From: a virus
Length of the DNA: 28,932 bases
Virus record (IMG/VR): IMGVR_UViG_3300031963_000701
Location: 1-28,932 of that record
Direction: 5' to 3' (one strand)
Part shown: piece after piece, positions 1-7,518 of the stretch
How the letters are laid out: every line of letters begins with the position of its first letter
How positions within the stretch are numbered: position 1 is the first letter of the stretch
The notes under the pieces: generated by a model
Told to the model about the DNA's origin: nothing
The model's database searches: none
Seen by the model: the letters and a program-made list of their open reading frames with translations, nothing else
Program-made: the position numbers and the translations under genes

Positions 1-1059
1 TCCAACACTTACTTCAATAAAATTCAATGTTAGTGTATTTGATGCATAAGTTGCGTTAAAATGTGTATCTTGATAATATCTAACTCCATTTATGAAAACA
101 CGAATATCGTAGTATTGTGAATTTACTAATAAAGTTCCTGCTATTGTTCCCGTTAATATTCCAGGTGCTTCTATCAATTTTATATCCGTAAATGATATAG
201 TATTATTTGTTACAGGGTTTTGTGTTATATTATTATTTAACGATAAGAAATCTATGACATCTTTATTAGCATTATATGTTGTTGGATTTGTTAAAAGGTC
301 TTCATATCTACCAGTTCCACTAGTCAAATCCGTTTCGGTTGAAAAAACAACAGTCTTACTACTAAATCCTTTTTTAATTGGAGATTGTCCATTAAAAGTT
401 TCGGGTAATAAATATGCCTTAACATTAAGACTAAATTCAACTCGGTTTATTCTTTCCGAACCATCGCTCAATTCATTTGTTATACTGTAATCTTCAACCG
501 TTGTCATAAACTTAAATTTCTTTGCATCTCCCCAGTATTCATCGGAGGCCCAAGTTAAAGATTCTACTACTTTATTTAATTGCTCTGTATAATTAGTCCA
601 TGCCATACACTCATAAGTCACTTCTACATAATCTGGCATTGTTATATTATAAATTTTACGAGTTGGCTGTACGCCTGTTAATAGACTAAATCGGTCATAT
701 CTGTTTTCTTTTGACCATTTTGTTACGGCTTGATAACTTACATGTCTATTTAACATAGGCATTGCATCATTTTTTGCAACCGATGAGCGTCTTATCATTA
801 GGATTGGTAGTTGTATTCTACCTTTACTATCTCTATAAGCTCCCTTTTCTCTAGCGCCTTCCCATCTTTCAGAATTACCATAAACAACAGGGATTTTTAT
901 AGAAATACCATTATCATCTAAATCGGGCAATACAACATCCTCCAAGTATTTCATTATTGCATAATCTACATCATACAGCTGAATACTCTGCCTTAAATCA
1001 CCAGCTTCATGTTTAATCTGGCTTTCCAGTCTAGAATCTTTTAGTGGGTCTATTGCCAT
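1..1059 (-). CDS. 15: gp15-like tail-completion / sheath-terminator protein (3' end missing)
   Basis: The frame is open from an ATG at 1057-1059 to the window edge, giving 353 codons with no stop, so the C-terminus lies outside. It starts MAIDPLKDSR. A stretch near residues 53-70 (KIPVVYGNSERW) is followed by LPILMIRRSS at about 84-93 and RKIYNITMPDYVEV at about 133-146. This matches the general layout of T4 gp15, which caps the tail sheath and tube and joins the tail to the neck: PxxYGxxEKW, then a 'LPRM' strand, then a 'PYxxxxxL' strand. The start lies 2 nt after the stop of the gp14-like gene, so it is the third gene of a neck operon in T4 order. Assignment rests on motif layout and synteny, not on a close match. 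Confidence 0.55.
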   Translation of the reverse strand, partial: MAIDPLKDSRLESQIKHEAGDLRQSIQLYDVDYAIMKYLEDVVLPDLDDNGISIKIPVVYGNSERWEGAREKGAYRDSKGRIQLPILMIRRSSVAKNDAMPMLNRHVSYQAVTKWSKENRYDRFSLLTGVQPTRKIYNITMPDYVEVTYECMAWTNYTEQLNKVVESLTWASDEYWGDAKKFKFMTTVEDYSITNELSDGSERINRVEFSLNVKAYLLPETFNGQSPIKKGFSSKTVVFSTETDLTSGTGRYEDLLTNPTTYNANKDVIDFLSLNNNITQNPVTNNTISFTDIKLIEAPGILTGTIAGTLLVNSQYYDIRVFINGVRYYQDTHFNATYASNTLTLNFIEVSVG

Positions 1060-1061
1060 AC

Positions 1062-1517
1062 TTATTTAATTCTTTGTTCTATGTTTAGCGATGATTTACT
1101 TACCATTGTAGTAAAGCATACAACGCTGAAATTATTTTTAGAAAGTCCACCCGAAAACTGAACTTCGTTTGTATTTGATATTTCGTAATACGAGTTATCA
1201 AAATAGATAACATCACCTATTTCAGGATATAAGGATTTTTCTTCAAGCATAAATCTATCAAATCTAAAATCAATACTTTGGTTTCTTTGAGATCCGAATC
1301 CTTCATATTCCGATTCCATTGTTTCTTTGTTAATTAAAGCATATAACTCTACACCAGGATACCAAGTCTTTCCCGATGATTCCCCATATAAATTTACTTT
1401 AGTATCTTTCAAGTTTATTTTGAACAATACAACAATGTTTTGTACGACATCATCGACAACTTCTCGTGCTATACCCTTAAAAAATGCTACATCTCTATCT
1501 GATATAAATTTCGGCAT
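1062..1517 (-). CDS. 14: gp14-like neck protein
   Basis: A 151-aa protein beginning MPKFISDRDVAFFKG. Residues about 101-113 read GDVIYFDNSYYEI, close in pattern to T4 gp14 (GDLIYFPMDNSLFEI), and the preceding part has a gp14-like order of an aromatic strand followed by a short FxxDRFML segment. T4 gp14 joins gp13 to close the filled head and accept the tail. At 151 aa it is shorter than T4 gp14 (256 aa), which is common in distant T4 relatives. It sits between the gp13-like and gp15-like genes with 1-2 nt gaps, so all three are probably translated from one message. Confidence 0.55.
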   Translation of the reverse strand: MPKFISDRDVAFFKGIAREVVDDVVQNIVVLFKINLKDTKVNLYGESSGKTWYPGVELYALINKETMESEYEGFGSQRNQSIDFRFDRFMLEEKSLYPEIGDVIYFDNSYYEISNTNEVQFSGGLSKNNFSVVCFTTMVSKSSLNIEQRIK

Positions 1518-1518
1518 G

Positions 1519-2694
1519 TTATCCTACATATAATTTTAATGGAATCTTTTTTAACATTTCTTGATGATAATCTGCTTCGTTTTTTCTGATTTCAAATTGT
1601 GTTTTTCTACTTAGCTCCTCAAGGTTTTCACGTAATTGAGTTATTAAAGCATCCTTTTCAACTTGCGCCTCACTACGAAGTGCGGCACCATCAAGTGATA
1701 CCGTAGCATCCGGTATAGGTATTTCATTATATTTTTCACGAATAGCACCTAACAATTCCTTAGCCAATGCTAATGTATATTTTCTTATCCATTGTTTACC
1801 AACATCGTTTATATTTTCATATGGAATAAAGTCATATTTTATATCGGAATAATCAGATACTACATTATCTTTTATTATTGCCGCATTGTTCTCAAAATCT
1901 TCACGCTCAAAATAGTCAAAGTATAATCGTTTATATCGGTTTGTTAATCCATCCGGATTAGGAAACACGGTTATTTTATTATTAACTATATTAAAGCTAA
2001 ATGCCGATTTTCTAACATGGTCATTAAATTCTATATGCTGCATTCTTAATAAATCCTCATAAATTGGCATCAGTAAAAACTGGGCCGCTGGAGAATAGTT
2101 ACCAAATCCCAACTCGGATATAAGATTTAATGTACCCTGTGCACCAACCGAATATGGATCGAAGAAACGAGTAATAGCCGGTATATGTTCGTAATATACT
2201 TTTACCACATCTCTTACCGTAAACGCATCAAGCGATTGGCTTGTTGCCGCATCATATGCTTCGGTTGTTAAATCGTATGTTTGTCTACCACGTTGTAGGT
2301 TAATAAACCCCTTTTTATAATCCGTAGGTCCACCAGCGCCTGCCAATGTACCATATGCTTGCGACATACGATATATTTGTGGAAGATTTGTACCATCTAC
2401 TAATTTTTGTGTATAGTTTGTACCCTGACTTCTACCTTTAAGAGTATCAAGGTTATTTCGTATATTAAACTGATTTACTTGCGACGAGTATTCCGATACG
2501 GCTTCCTCAAAGCATGCATAGAATTGAACATCTATCAATTCAACATCGATAATCGGATAACCTAAACGTCTTGCACACCATACCGCAGTTTTAGGTCCAT
2601 CGTCTTGAAAAATACTATCAGTATCGTATAGGCCGAATGGAGTCAATCCACTTATAGCAGAACCGCTACCTGGCCATTTTAAGTTTAAGGACAT
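1519..2694 (-). CDS. 13: gp13-like neck / head-completion protein
   Basis: A 391-aa soluble protein with no signal peptide or membrane segment. The N-terminal part contains WCARRLGYPIIDVEL followed by a helix (FYACFEEAVSEYSS), a pattern I associate with gp13-type neck proteins of marine T4-like phages. The C-terminus holds a charged helix (about residues 345-380, QLRENLEELSRKTQFEIRK) and ends IPLKLYVG. It is the first gene after the capsid terminator, about 95 nt downstream of gene 23, and is followed at 1 nt by the gp14-like gene. In T4, gp13 and gp14 form the neck that seals the DNA-filled head. At 391 aa it is longer than T4 gp13 (309 aa). Synteny supports the call more than sequence identity does. 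Confidence 0.6.
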   Translation of the reverse strand: MSLNLKWPGSGSAISGLTPFGLYDTDSIFQDDGPKTAVWCARRLGYPIIDVELIDVQFYACFEEAVSEYSSQVNQFNIRNNLDTLKGRSQGTNYTQKLVDGTNLPQIYRMSQAYGTLAGAGGPTDYKKGFINLQRGRQTYDLTTEAYDAATSQSLDAFTVRDVVKVYYEHIPAITRFFDPYSVGAQGTLNLISELGFGNYSPAAQFLLMPIYEDLLRMQHIEFNDHVRKSAFSFNIVNNKITVFPNPDGLTNRYKRLYFDYFEREDFENNAAIIKDNVVSDYSDIKYDFIPYENINDVGKQWIRKYTLALAKELLGAIREKYNEIPIPDATVSLDGAALRSEAQVEKDALITQLRENLEELSRKTQFEIRKNEADYHQEMLKKIPLKLYVG

Positions 2695-2730
2695 AGTTAA
2701 AAGTTATAGTTATTCTACTATAAATATAAA

Positions 2731-2764
2731 AATAAAAAAAGAGGGAGTAAAAACTCCCCCTTTT
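2731..2764 (-). terminator. Rho-independent terminator after the major capsid gene
   Basis: On the minus strand a GC-rich stem GGGGGAGT / ACTCCCTC closes a short T-rich loop and is followed by a run of seven T and further T-rich sequence. It lies about 25 nt after the stop of gene 23, between head and neck genes. The stem is also A-flanked on the other side, so it could work in both directions, but nothing on the plus strand needs it. It probably lets capsid mRNA be made in excess over the neck genes. Confidence 0.8.
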
Positions 2765-2788
2765 ATTTATTGATTACTCTAAATTGTA

Positions 2789-4414
2789 TTAGATAGTATT
2801 CAATCCTTCGATTACCACCTTACCGTAGAATTCTGGTCTTACGATTTTCTTAGCGTAACGAGTCATAACACCACGTCTAGGAGTGAAGTTAATTGGGTCG
2901 TACACTAATGGAGTCATAATAAGAGGTACATAAGGAGCGTAAACAGCACCTGTCTCAAAGAAGTTGCTTCCTTTGAAACCAAGAAGGATAACATTCTCAG
3001 TCATATATGGGTTTTTGTAAACATCATATCTGTTAGAGATAGAACCTACTTGAGATACACCAGCTGCGAACTGAAGAGCGTCTTTTGCAGGATTAGATGC
3101 AAAACCGTTCATAGATTCGAGAATTGTACATACATTAGGAGAAGCAACAATGAAGTTTGCACCACCTCTCATAGTTAATTGATGTATTCTGTTAGATACT
3201 TTTTGAAGTTTGATACCAAGTGTTTGGAACCAAGTAGATTTATTATATGCACCAGCTGCTACTGCGGTTGAATCAACAGTAAATCCAGCGCCAGGCGTAT
3301 AATCATATCCAACTCTAGCTGACCAATAATCAGTAGTCAAAGCGTTAGCTTGTAACATTTCAAGGATTTCCAAATCAATTTCAAGAGAAATGTATTCAGA
3401 AAGCATTTGAGTTAATTCAGCTTCTGCGTCGATTGAGTGGTAAGCGTTCAAGTCTTGCGCAAGTTCAGGAGTCCAAATTGCTTTCAACTTACGAGTCTTA
3501 GCAACGATTGGTTCTGATTTAAGTTCAAGCTCAATTTCAGGAATACCAATATCCGCAGGATTTCCTCTATCTTCAAAATCACCACGATTTTCAGCGGTAG
3601 GTTGTGAATTGTAGAACACAGATACAGGTAGTGAACCGGTAGCAGTTACGCCAGTAGCGATAAATACTGCATTAGCACCAACTACTGCACTATATTGAGG
3701 ATGGTAAGTAACACCAGATCCAGATATACCCCAAGATCTTACTGCGCTGTAATCAGGATTTGTCAAACCACTAAGAGCTACACTTACTTTTCTAGCAGTA
3801 CCGGCTGCAATAGATGCGGAAAGTACAGAGTTAGTCAAATCGTAGTTAATATCTGCGATAGATGCCGTTGCTAAGTTACCTGTAAGCCCGGTTGCAGATT
3901 GATCATTGATTGTATATCCGAAACGACCAGCTCCATAAAGACCACCAGTAGTATCTTGAGTTGAACCAAGTTTTTGAGTTTGGCCTGCGCCAACTGCTAA
4001 ACTATCTAAACCAAAAGGTCCACCTGCACCATAAAGAGAAGAACCACTTTCAGGTCTATTCACAGAAGTTGCAGTAGAATATTTGAAGTCCATATAGAAG
4101 ATAAGACCAGAAGGTAAGTTCATCGGCTGTACAGAAACGAACTCTTTTGCAGCGATGCTACCGAAGATACGTCTTACAAGCGGAAGAGCTACACCAGCCC
4201 ATTCTTCAGAACCTGCTGAAGTACCTGTTCTAGTAGCTTCATCAAGTAATTGTTTTGCTTGGTTTTCAAGCATTACAGCCATACCGTGCTTAGCTGTTTC
4301 AGAACCTGCTCCTTCAAGTAGGCCTGTTTTTTCCCATTTGGATTTCAAACCACGGGTCTGCTCAAGCATTAAGCTTTGAGGGTTTGCTCCAGTCATTAAT
4401 TTTTTTAAGTCCAT
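2789..4414 (-). CDS. 23: Major capsid protein, T4 gp23 family
   Basis: A 541-aa protein that builds the icosahedral head shell. Hallmarks are the block at about residues 78-104 (LVRRIFGSIAAKEFVSVQPM, then LPSGLIFYMDFKY), the segment TRKLKAIWTPELAQDLNAYH followed by DAEAELTQMLSEYISLEID, the strand ANFIVASPNVCTILE, and a C-terminal RRGVMTRYAKKIVRPEF. All are typical of T4-like gp23. An N-terminal helix (1-60) precedes the first conserved block and should be removed by the prohead protease; LLE34-G35 fits the T4 LxE|G cleavage rule. The leader is A-rich (AAAACAAAACAAA before ATG) with no Shine-Dalgarno sequence, as in Bacteroidota. It follows the scaffold gene at 26 nt, and a terminator follows it. 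Confidence 0.95.
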   Translation of the reverse strand: MDLKKLMTGANPQSLMLEQTRGLKSKWEKTGLLEGAGSETAKHGMAVMLENQAKQLLDEATRTGTSAGSEEWAGVALPLVRRIFGSIAAKEFVSVQPMNLPSGLIFYMDFKYSTATSVNRPESGSSLYGAGGPFGLDSLAVGAGQTQKLGSTQDTTGGLYGAGRFGYTINDQSATGLTGNLATASIADINYDLTNSVLSASIAAGTARKVSVALSGLTNPDYSAVRSWGISGSGVTYHPQYSAVVGANAVFIATGVTATGSLPVSVFYNSQPTAENRGDFEDRGNPADIGIPEIELELKSEPIVAKTRKLKAIWTPELAQDLNAYHSIDAEAELTQMLSEYISLEIDLEILEMLQANALTTDYWSARVGYDYTPGAGFTVDSTAVAAGAYNKSTWFQTLGIKLQKVSNRIHQLTMRGGANFIVASPNVCTILESMNGFASNPAKDALQFAAGVSQVGSISNRYDVYKNPYMTENVILLGFKGSNFFETGAVYAPYVPLIMTPLVYDPINFTPRRGVMTRYAKKIVRPEFYGKVVIEGLNTI

Positions 4415-4440
4415 TTTGTTTTGTTTTTTATTGTTTTTGT

Positions 4441-5673
4441 TTATTTGATAATACCTGCTAATTTTTTGAATCTATCAGCGAAGTTTGTGTTTTCTGCAAT
4501 TACTTGCTTTTGTGCAGCTGCTGTAGGTTTTGTAGATTTTACAACCTTGCTAGCGAAACCTTCGGTGATTGATTTTTTAGCGGTTTTGTTAGGAGTTACT
4601 TGCTTTAAGTTTTCTGCTAATGTAGAATACACAAGCTTAACTTCTCTAACTGTTTTTGTTCTGTCCAAAGTTTCAATTATCTTAACTTTTTGTTCGTTAG
4701 TCATATTGTGTGCTCTGAACAATTTGTTTGCGAATAACAATTTAGCGTTAAGAAGATTTACTTCGTTAATCGTTGATTGAAGAGATTTGATTGTTTTGTA
4801 AGCTTCATTTAAGTCTTTTTTCAAACTTTCAGCTTCAAGTCCACCATCTTCTTTGTTAGGAGTAGCGGGATCTTCATCTTTCATATCAGCTTCCATTTCA
4901 CGAAGAATTTCCTCCAAGTCGATAACCTCATCGGTTTCTTCTTTTTCCTCTTCGGTTGTCATAACAACTTTAGGGTCTTCGGATTTGTCAGTACCGGCTT
5001 CGGCGCCATCGGAATAAGATTCTGCAGCCATTTCATCTTCAGCAGGAGCTTCTTCATCTCCTAATTGAGCTTCAAGCTCTCTAATGATTGCTTCCAAATC
5101 CATGTCATCTTCCTCAGTGTCCTCTTCTTCGTCGCCTGTGATTGCGTAATCTTCGCCATCACCAGCCAATTCATCATCGGCTTCACCATACATACCATCT
5201 TCGATTTCGTCGTCATCGTCTTCAACAGGAGCCTCTTCAGCGCCCATTTCACCTTCGAGTTCTGCTAAGCGAGCACGAAGTTCAGCGATTTCTTGATCTT
5301 TTTCATCTCCAGCTTCCATTTCTTCTTCTTCGTTAATGTCTTTTGTTTTTGTGTAGTCACTAACTGCGGTTGCGGAATTAGCAGATGATTTTTTGATACC
5401 GATTGAAAGGTCTGTATCAGCATCCAATTTTGGTTGTTTTCCGGGAGTTTTACCCATTACATCGGAACTACCAATCCCTGATGTACTTAATTCTTCTTCC
5501 ACTGGTGTTTGCTCTTCTCCTTCTTCAGCTTCTTGTCTCATTTTTTGAGAAAGAATAGCTTGTAGTCTTGGAGTAAATGCCTCTTCCAATGCAAGTTTTG
5601 CGTTTGCTAAAGCGGTTTCTTTAACGGCTTTGGCATCAGCGATTGCTTCTTTCAAAAGTTTTGAATTTGCCAT
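4441..5673 (-). CDS. 22: Prohead core scaffolding protein, gp22-like
   Basis: A 410-aa, very acidic, mostly helical protein. The N-terminal helix (1-55) is followed by a disordered segment, then three amphipathic helices of similar sequence (ELRARLAELEGEMG, DLEAIIRELEAQLG, DLEEILREMEADMK) separated by Asp/Glu-rich linkers. The C-terminal part (about 285-345), with TINEVNLLNAKLLFANKLF and TVREVKLVYSTLAENL, is the conserved block of gp22-type scaffolds in marine T4-like phages. The last residues, FADRFKKLAGIIK, resemble a capsid-binding end. gp22 templates the shell and is then degraded by gp21; several internal LxE sites fit this. It lies directly upstream of gene 23, as in T4. Confidence 0.88.
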   Translation of the reverse strand: MANSKLLKEAIADAKAVKETALANAKLALEEAFTPRLQAILSQKMRQEAEEGEEQTPVEEELSTSGIGSSDVMGKTPGKQPKLDADTDLSIGIKKSSANSATAVSDYTKTKDINEEEEMEAGDEKDQEIAELRARLAELEGEMGAEEAPVEDDDDEIEDGMYGEADDELAGDGEDYAITGDEEEDTEEDDMDLEAIIRELEAQLGDEEAPAEDEMAAESYSDGAEAGTDKSEDPKVVMTTEEEKEETDEVIDLEEILREMEADMKDEDPATPNKEDGGLEAESLKKDLNEAYKTIKSLQSTINEVNLLNAKLLFANKLFRAHNMTNEQKVKIIETLDRTKTVREVKLVYSTLAENLKQVTPNKTAKKSITEGFASKVVKSTKPTAAAQKQVIAENTNFADRFKKLAGIIK

Positions 5674-5793
5674 TTGTTTTTAATTAAAATTGTTCGTGAA
5701 GTTATTAGTGTAGGAACTCCAATAGGATTATGTTGATTGTTCGGTCACCACTTATAGAGAAGGGTATTCATTAACCAACTATAAAAATAATAA

Positions 5794-5811
5794 ATCCTAT
5801 ATGAATAGGAT
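5794..5811 (-). terminator. AT-rich hairpin in the bS21-gp22 gap (possible weak terminator or attenuator)
   Basis: A perfect 7-bp stem ATCCTAT / ATAGGAT with a 4-nt loop lies in the 171-bp gap 5674-5844, the longest gap within the head operon. Read on the minus strand it is followed by T-rich sequence (TTTATTATTTTTATAG). The stem is AT-rich, so termination would be weak. It could also be an mRNA processing or stabilising element ahead of the heavily expressed scaffold and capsid genes. The rest of the gap shows no other structure I can name; a separate promoter for genes 22-23 would be expected here but I see no convincing box. Confidence 0.4.
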
Positions 5812-5844
5812 ATTTAGAAATAAATATATAATTTTTTTAGAAAA

Positions 5845-6033
5845 CTAAATAAATTTATTATTTATTTTATTTTTTCTTTTAGCTTCTTCCGAAACTAATC
5901 GTTTTTGTACTGAGGGCTTTACATAAGTCTGCCTTCCTCTCAACTCTTCTATCTGTTTTACGTTTTGTACTTTCTTTTTATACGATTTCAAAGCACCCTC
6001 TATGTTGCCGTTCTTAATTTCTATAATCAGCAT
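5845..6033 (-). CDS. rpsU: Ribosomal protein bS21, phage-encoded
   Basis: A 62-aa basic protein with the bS21 plan: a first strand (MLIIEIKNGNIEGALK), the helix YKKKVQNVKQIEELRGRQ, then the family signature Y-x-KPS-x-x-x-R (YVKPSVQKR), and a lysine-rich tail. It is most like Bacteroidota bS21. In the 30S subunit bS21 sits by the 3' end of 16S rRNA, where it contacts the anti-Shine-Dalgarno region. Phage copies of bS21 are known from metagenomes and are thought to exchange into host ribosomes. The start is 3 nt after the ferritin stop, and it precedes the scaffold gene, so it is expressed with the capsid genes. The tail is slightly shorter than in cellular copies (64-71 aa). Confidence 0.92.
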   Translation of the reverse strand: MLIIEIKNGNIEGALKSYKKKVQNVKQIEELRGRQTYVKPSVQKRLVSEEAKRKNKINNKFI

Positions 6034-6036
6034 AGT

Positions 6037-6570
6037 TTATACTTTGAAATAGATTTCTTCGTAGTGTAATATATCTAATAGATTTGTTGGGTCAATTATT
6101 TGTGCAGCGTTTAATAGGTCAGAGTATTCTGCTACCGATTTGGTTTGTCCCTGTCTTAATTCTTGTAGAAAATCAAATGTTGCCAAATCATGCTGGAATA
6201 TTTTTTGAGAAGTTTCGTTGTATTTTTCAAATAGTCCAAACTCTAATGCATAGGCTTTGTTTACAATATCAATAAGTCCAGCGAATTGAATGTTTAGCTT
6301 TACTGCTGGCATTGTTGGAGTTATGTTCCAATCTACCATATAGTTTTGTAGTAATTCGGCGTGTGTTAATTCATTTACTGCTTCTTGTGCAAAAAATGCA
6401 GCTGCGTTATTATACCCAACACCTTTACAAAAGTTACTTGCGTTTCTGTAAAAAAAGTGTGCGGTATATTCATCGTGTAACCTTTCGTTTAACAATGCTA
6501 CAGTAGCACTGCCTAATATCTTAGGATTTATTGCTTTTGCCATTGTTAATGCTTTAATGTTCGTTGCCAT
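6037..6570 (-). CDS. Ferritin-like protein (non-haem, FtnA type)
   Basis: A 177-aa four-helix protein that aligns by eye with bacterial ferritin FtnA. Ferroxidase residues appear in order: E34 in helix A (LHDEYTAHFF), E67xxH70 in helix B (FAQEAVNELTH), E110 in helix C (AYALEFGLFEKYNE) and Q136 in helix D (TFDFLQELRQGQ). FtnA has E17, E50/H53, E94 and Q127 at matching spots, and the FtnA stretch PTFNFLQ corresponds to ATFDFLQ here. Length equals that of normal ferritins (about 165-180 aa). Ferritins oxidise Fe(II) and store iron in a 24-mer shell. It lies in the head operon, 3 nt before bS21 and 7 nt after a small unknown gene. Whether it is packaged, forms part of the virion or acts in the infected cell cannot be told from sequence. 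Confidence 0.85.
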   Translation of the reverse strand: MATNIKALTMAKAINPKILGSATVALLNERLHDEYTAHFFYRNASNFCKGVGYNNAAAFFAQEAVNELTHAELLQNYMVDWNITPTMPAVKLNIQFAGLIDIVNKAYALEFGLFEKYNETSQKIFQHDLATFDFLQELRQGQTKSVAEYSDLLNAAQIIDPTNLLDILHYEEIYFKV

Positions 6571-6577
6571 AACTTAT

Positions 6578-6997
6578 TTATTTTTTATTTTTTAATCCTA
6601 ATCTTTCAAACATTTCCTGTTCGGTAATTTCTGCTATTTCAAAATATCTACCGAGAACATGCCCCATATCTTCGTAAAGGGCTTCTAATCTTTGTTCTTG
6701 TGCATATGCTAAACCGGCCTCTTTATCAAACTTCTCTTGTAATTTCTTTAACTCACCCATATTGCGTTTAACAGTAACTCTATCAAACCAATCACCGGCT
6801 TCACGTAAAGTATATTCTTGTGCGGCATCTGCTATTGCTCCAAGCGTTTCTGAAATCTTACGAATATCAGATTTTCTATTCATTTGCTCTCTGTGTTGTC
6901 CGTAAGTAGAAATGATTTCCAAAAAATGCTTTTTAATTTCAGTTGGCATTTTTTGAAATTCCTCACTCTCTTTTAATATATCTTTTAACTTTATCAT
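6578..6997 (-). CDS. Head-operon protein of unknown function, 139 aa
   Basis: A helical, charged 139-aa protein with no signal peptide or membrane segment. It starts MIKLKDILKESEEF, an opening seen in several small proteins of T4-like head operons. Helices run through STYGQHREQMNRKSD, ETLGAIADAAQEYTL and GELKKLQEKFDKEAG. I do not recognise a family. Its place between gp21 and the ferritin, 4 nt downstream of the 169-aa gene, suggests a prohead core component like T4 gp67 or gp68, but this is inference from position only. Confidence 0.75.
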   Translation of the reverse strand: MIKLKDILKESEEFQKMPTEIKKHFLEIISTYGQHREQMNRKSDIRKISETLGAIADAAQEYTLREAGDWFDRVTVKRNMGELKKLQEKFDKEAGLAYAQEQRLEALYEDMGHVLGRYFEIAEITEQEMFERLGLKNKK

Positions 6998-7001
6998 TTT
7001 A

Positions 7002-7511
7002 TTAAAATTCGGTATTATTTAATTTACTAATCATAGAGTTAATATCTTTACCCATTTTGAATGCCAAATCATATCCTTTACTACGCATTATATCTTTTCT
7101 ATCCATCTTATCATTCATCTCTCCTCTAATATCATCTAAACATTTATAAGCCAATTTAAGTTGCTCAATCGCATCATCAAGTTTACTATCTATGTTTAAC
7201 TTTTTATCACCAATAGCCTCACCCATCCAATCGTGGTCAGCGTTTCCAGTCTTTTTTCTGGTAACAACATCGTACTTTTTAAGTTTCTGAACGGTTTGTG
7301 TTAATTGACTTGGTGTTATACCCAATGAATCAATTACTCTTGCTATTACTGCCTGCTCTCTTTTCTTTGTAAGATTGTAAGATTTTATCGTACTAATAAG
7401 TCTTTCTAAAAATTTTTCAACTCTGGCTGGCAATGCAACTTCCATATCTTCTAGGGCTTCATTTACCTTCTTTTTATTTCCGTTTGGTATTAAGTTTATA
7501 AGTTTTGCCAT
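7002..7511 (-). CDS. Head-operon protein of unknown function, 169 aa
   Basis: A 169-aa protein rich in Lys and helix. The middle (about 40-90) resembles a small helix-turn-helix-like bundle (KREQAVIARVIDSLGITPSQ, then LTQTVQKLKKYDVVTRKK), and the C-terminal third is a helical hairpin (DAIEQLKLAYKCLDDIRGEM). I do not recognise a family. The HTH-like appearance is weak and could equally be an ordinary helical core protein of the prohead. It directly follows gp21 (7 nt gap) in the head operon. Confidence 0.72.
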   Translation of the reverse strand: MAKLINLIPNGNKKKVNEALEDMEVALPARVEKFLERLISTIKSYNLTKKREQAVIARVIDSLGITPSQLTQTVQKLKKYDVVTRKKTGNADHDWMGEAIGDKKLNIDSKLDDAIEQLKLAYKCLDDIRGEMNDKMDRKDIMRSKGYDLAFKMGKDINSMISKLNNTEF

Positions 7512-7518
7512 TTTATAT

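Noticed and set aside
254-490. Plus-strand frame of 78 codons
   Set aside because: It lies opposite the open gp15-like frame, which runs without a stop for 353 codons.
4421-5336. Plus-strand frames opposite the scaffold gene
   Set aside because: They mirror the acidic and helical codons of gp22, and the gp22 frame has clear family signatures.
7002-7511. Helix-turn-helix regulator reading of the 169-aa protein
   Set aside because: The similarity is limited to a helix-turn pattern and the gene is in a structural operon; kept as unknown.
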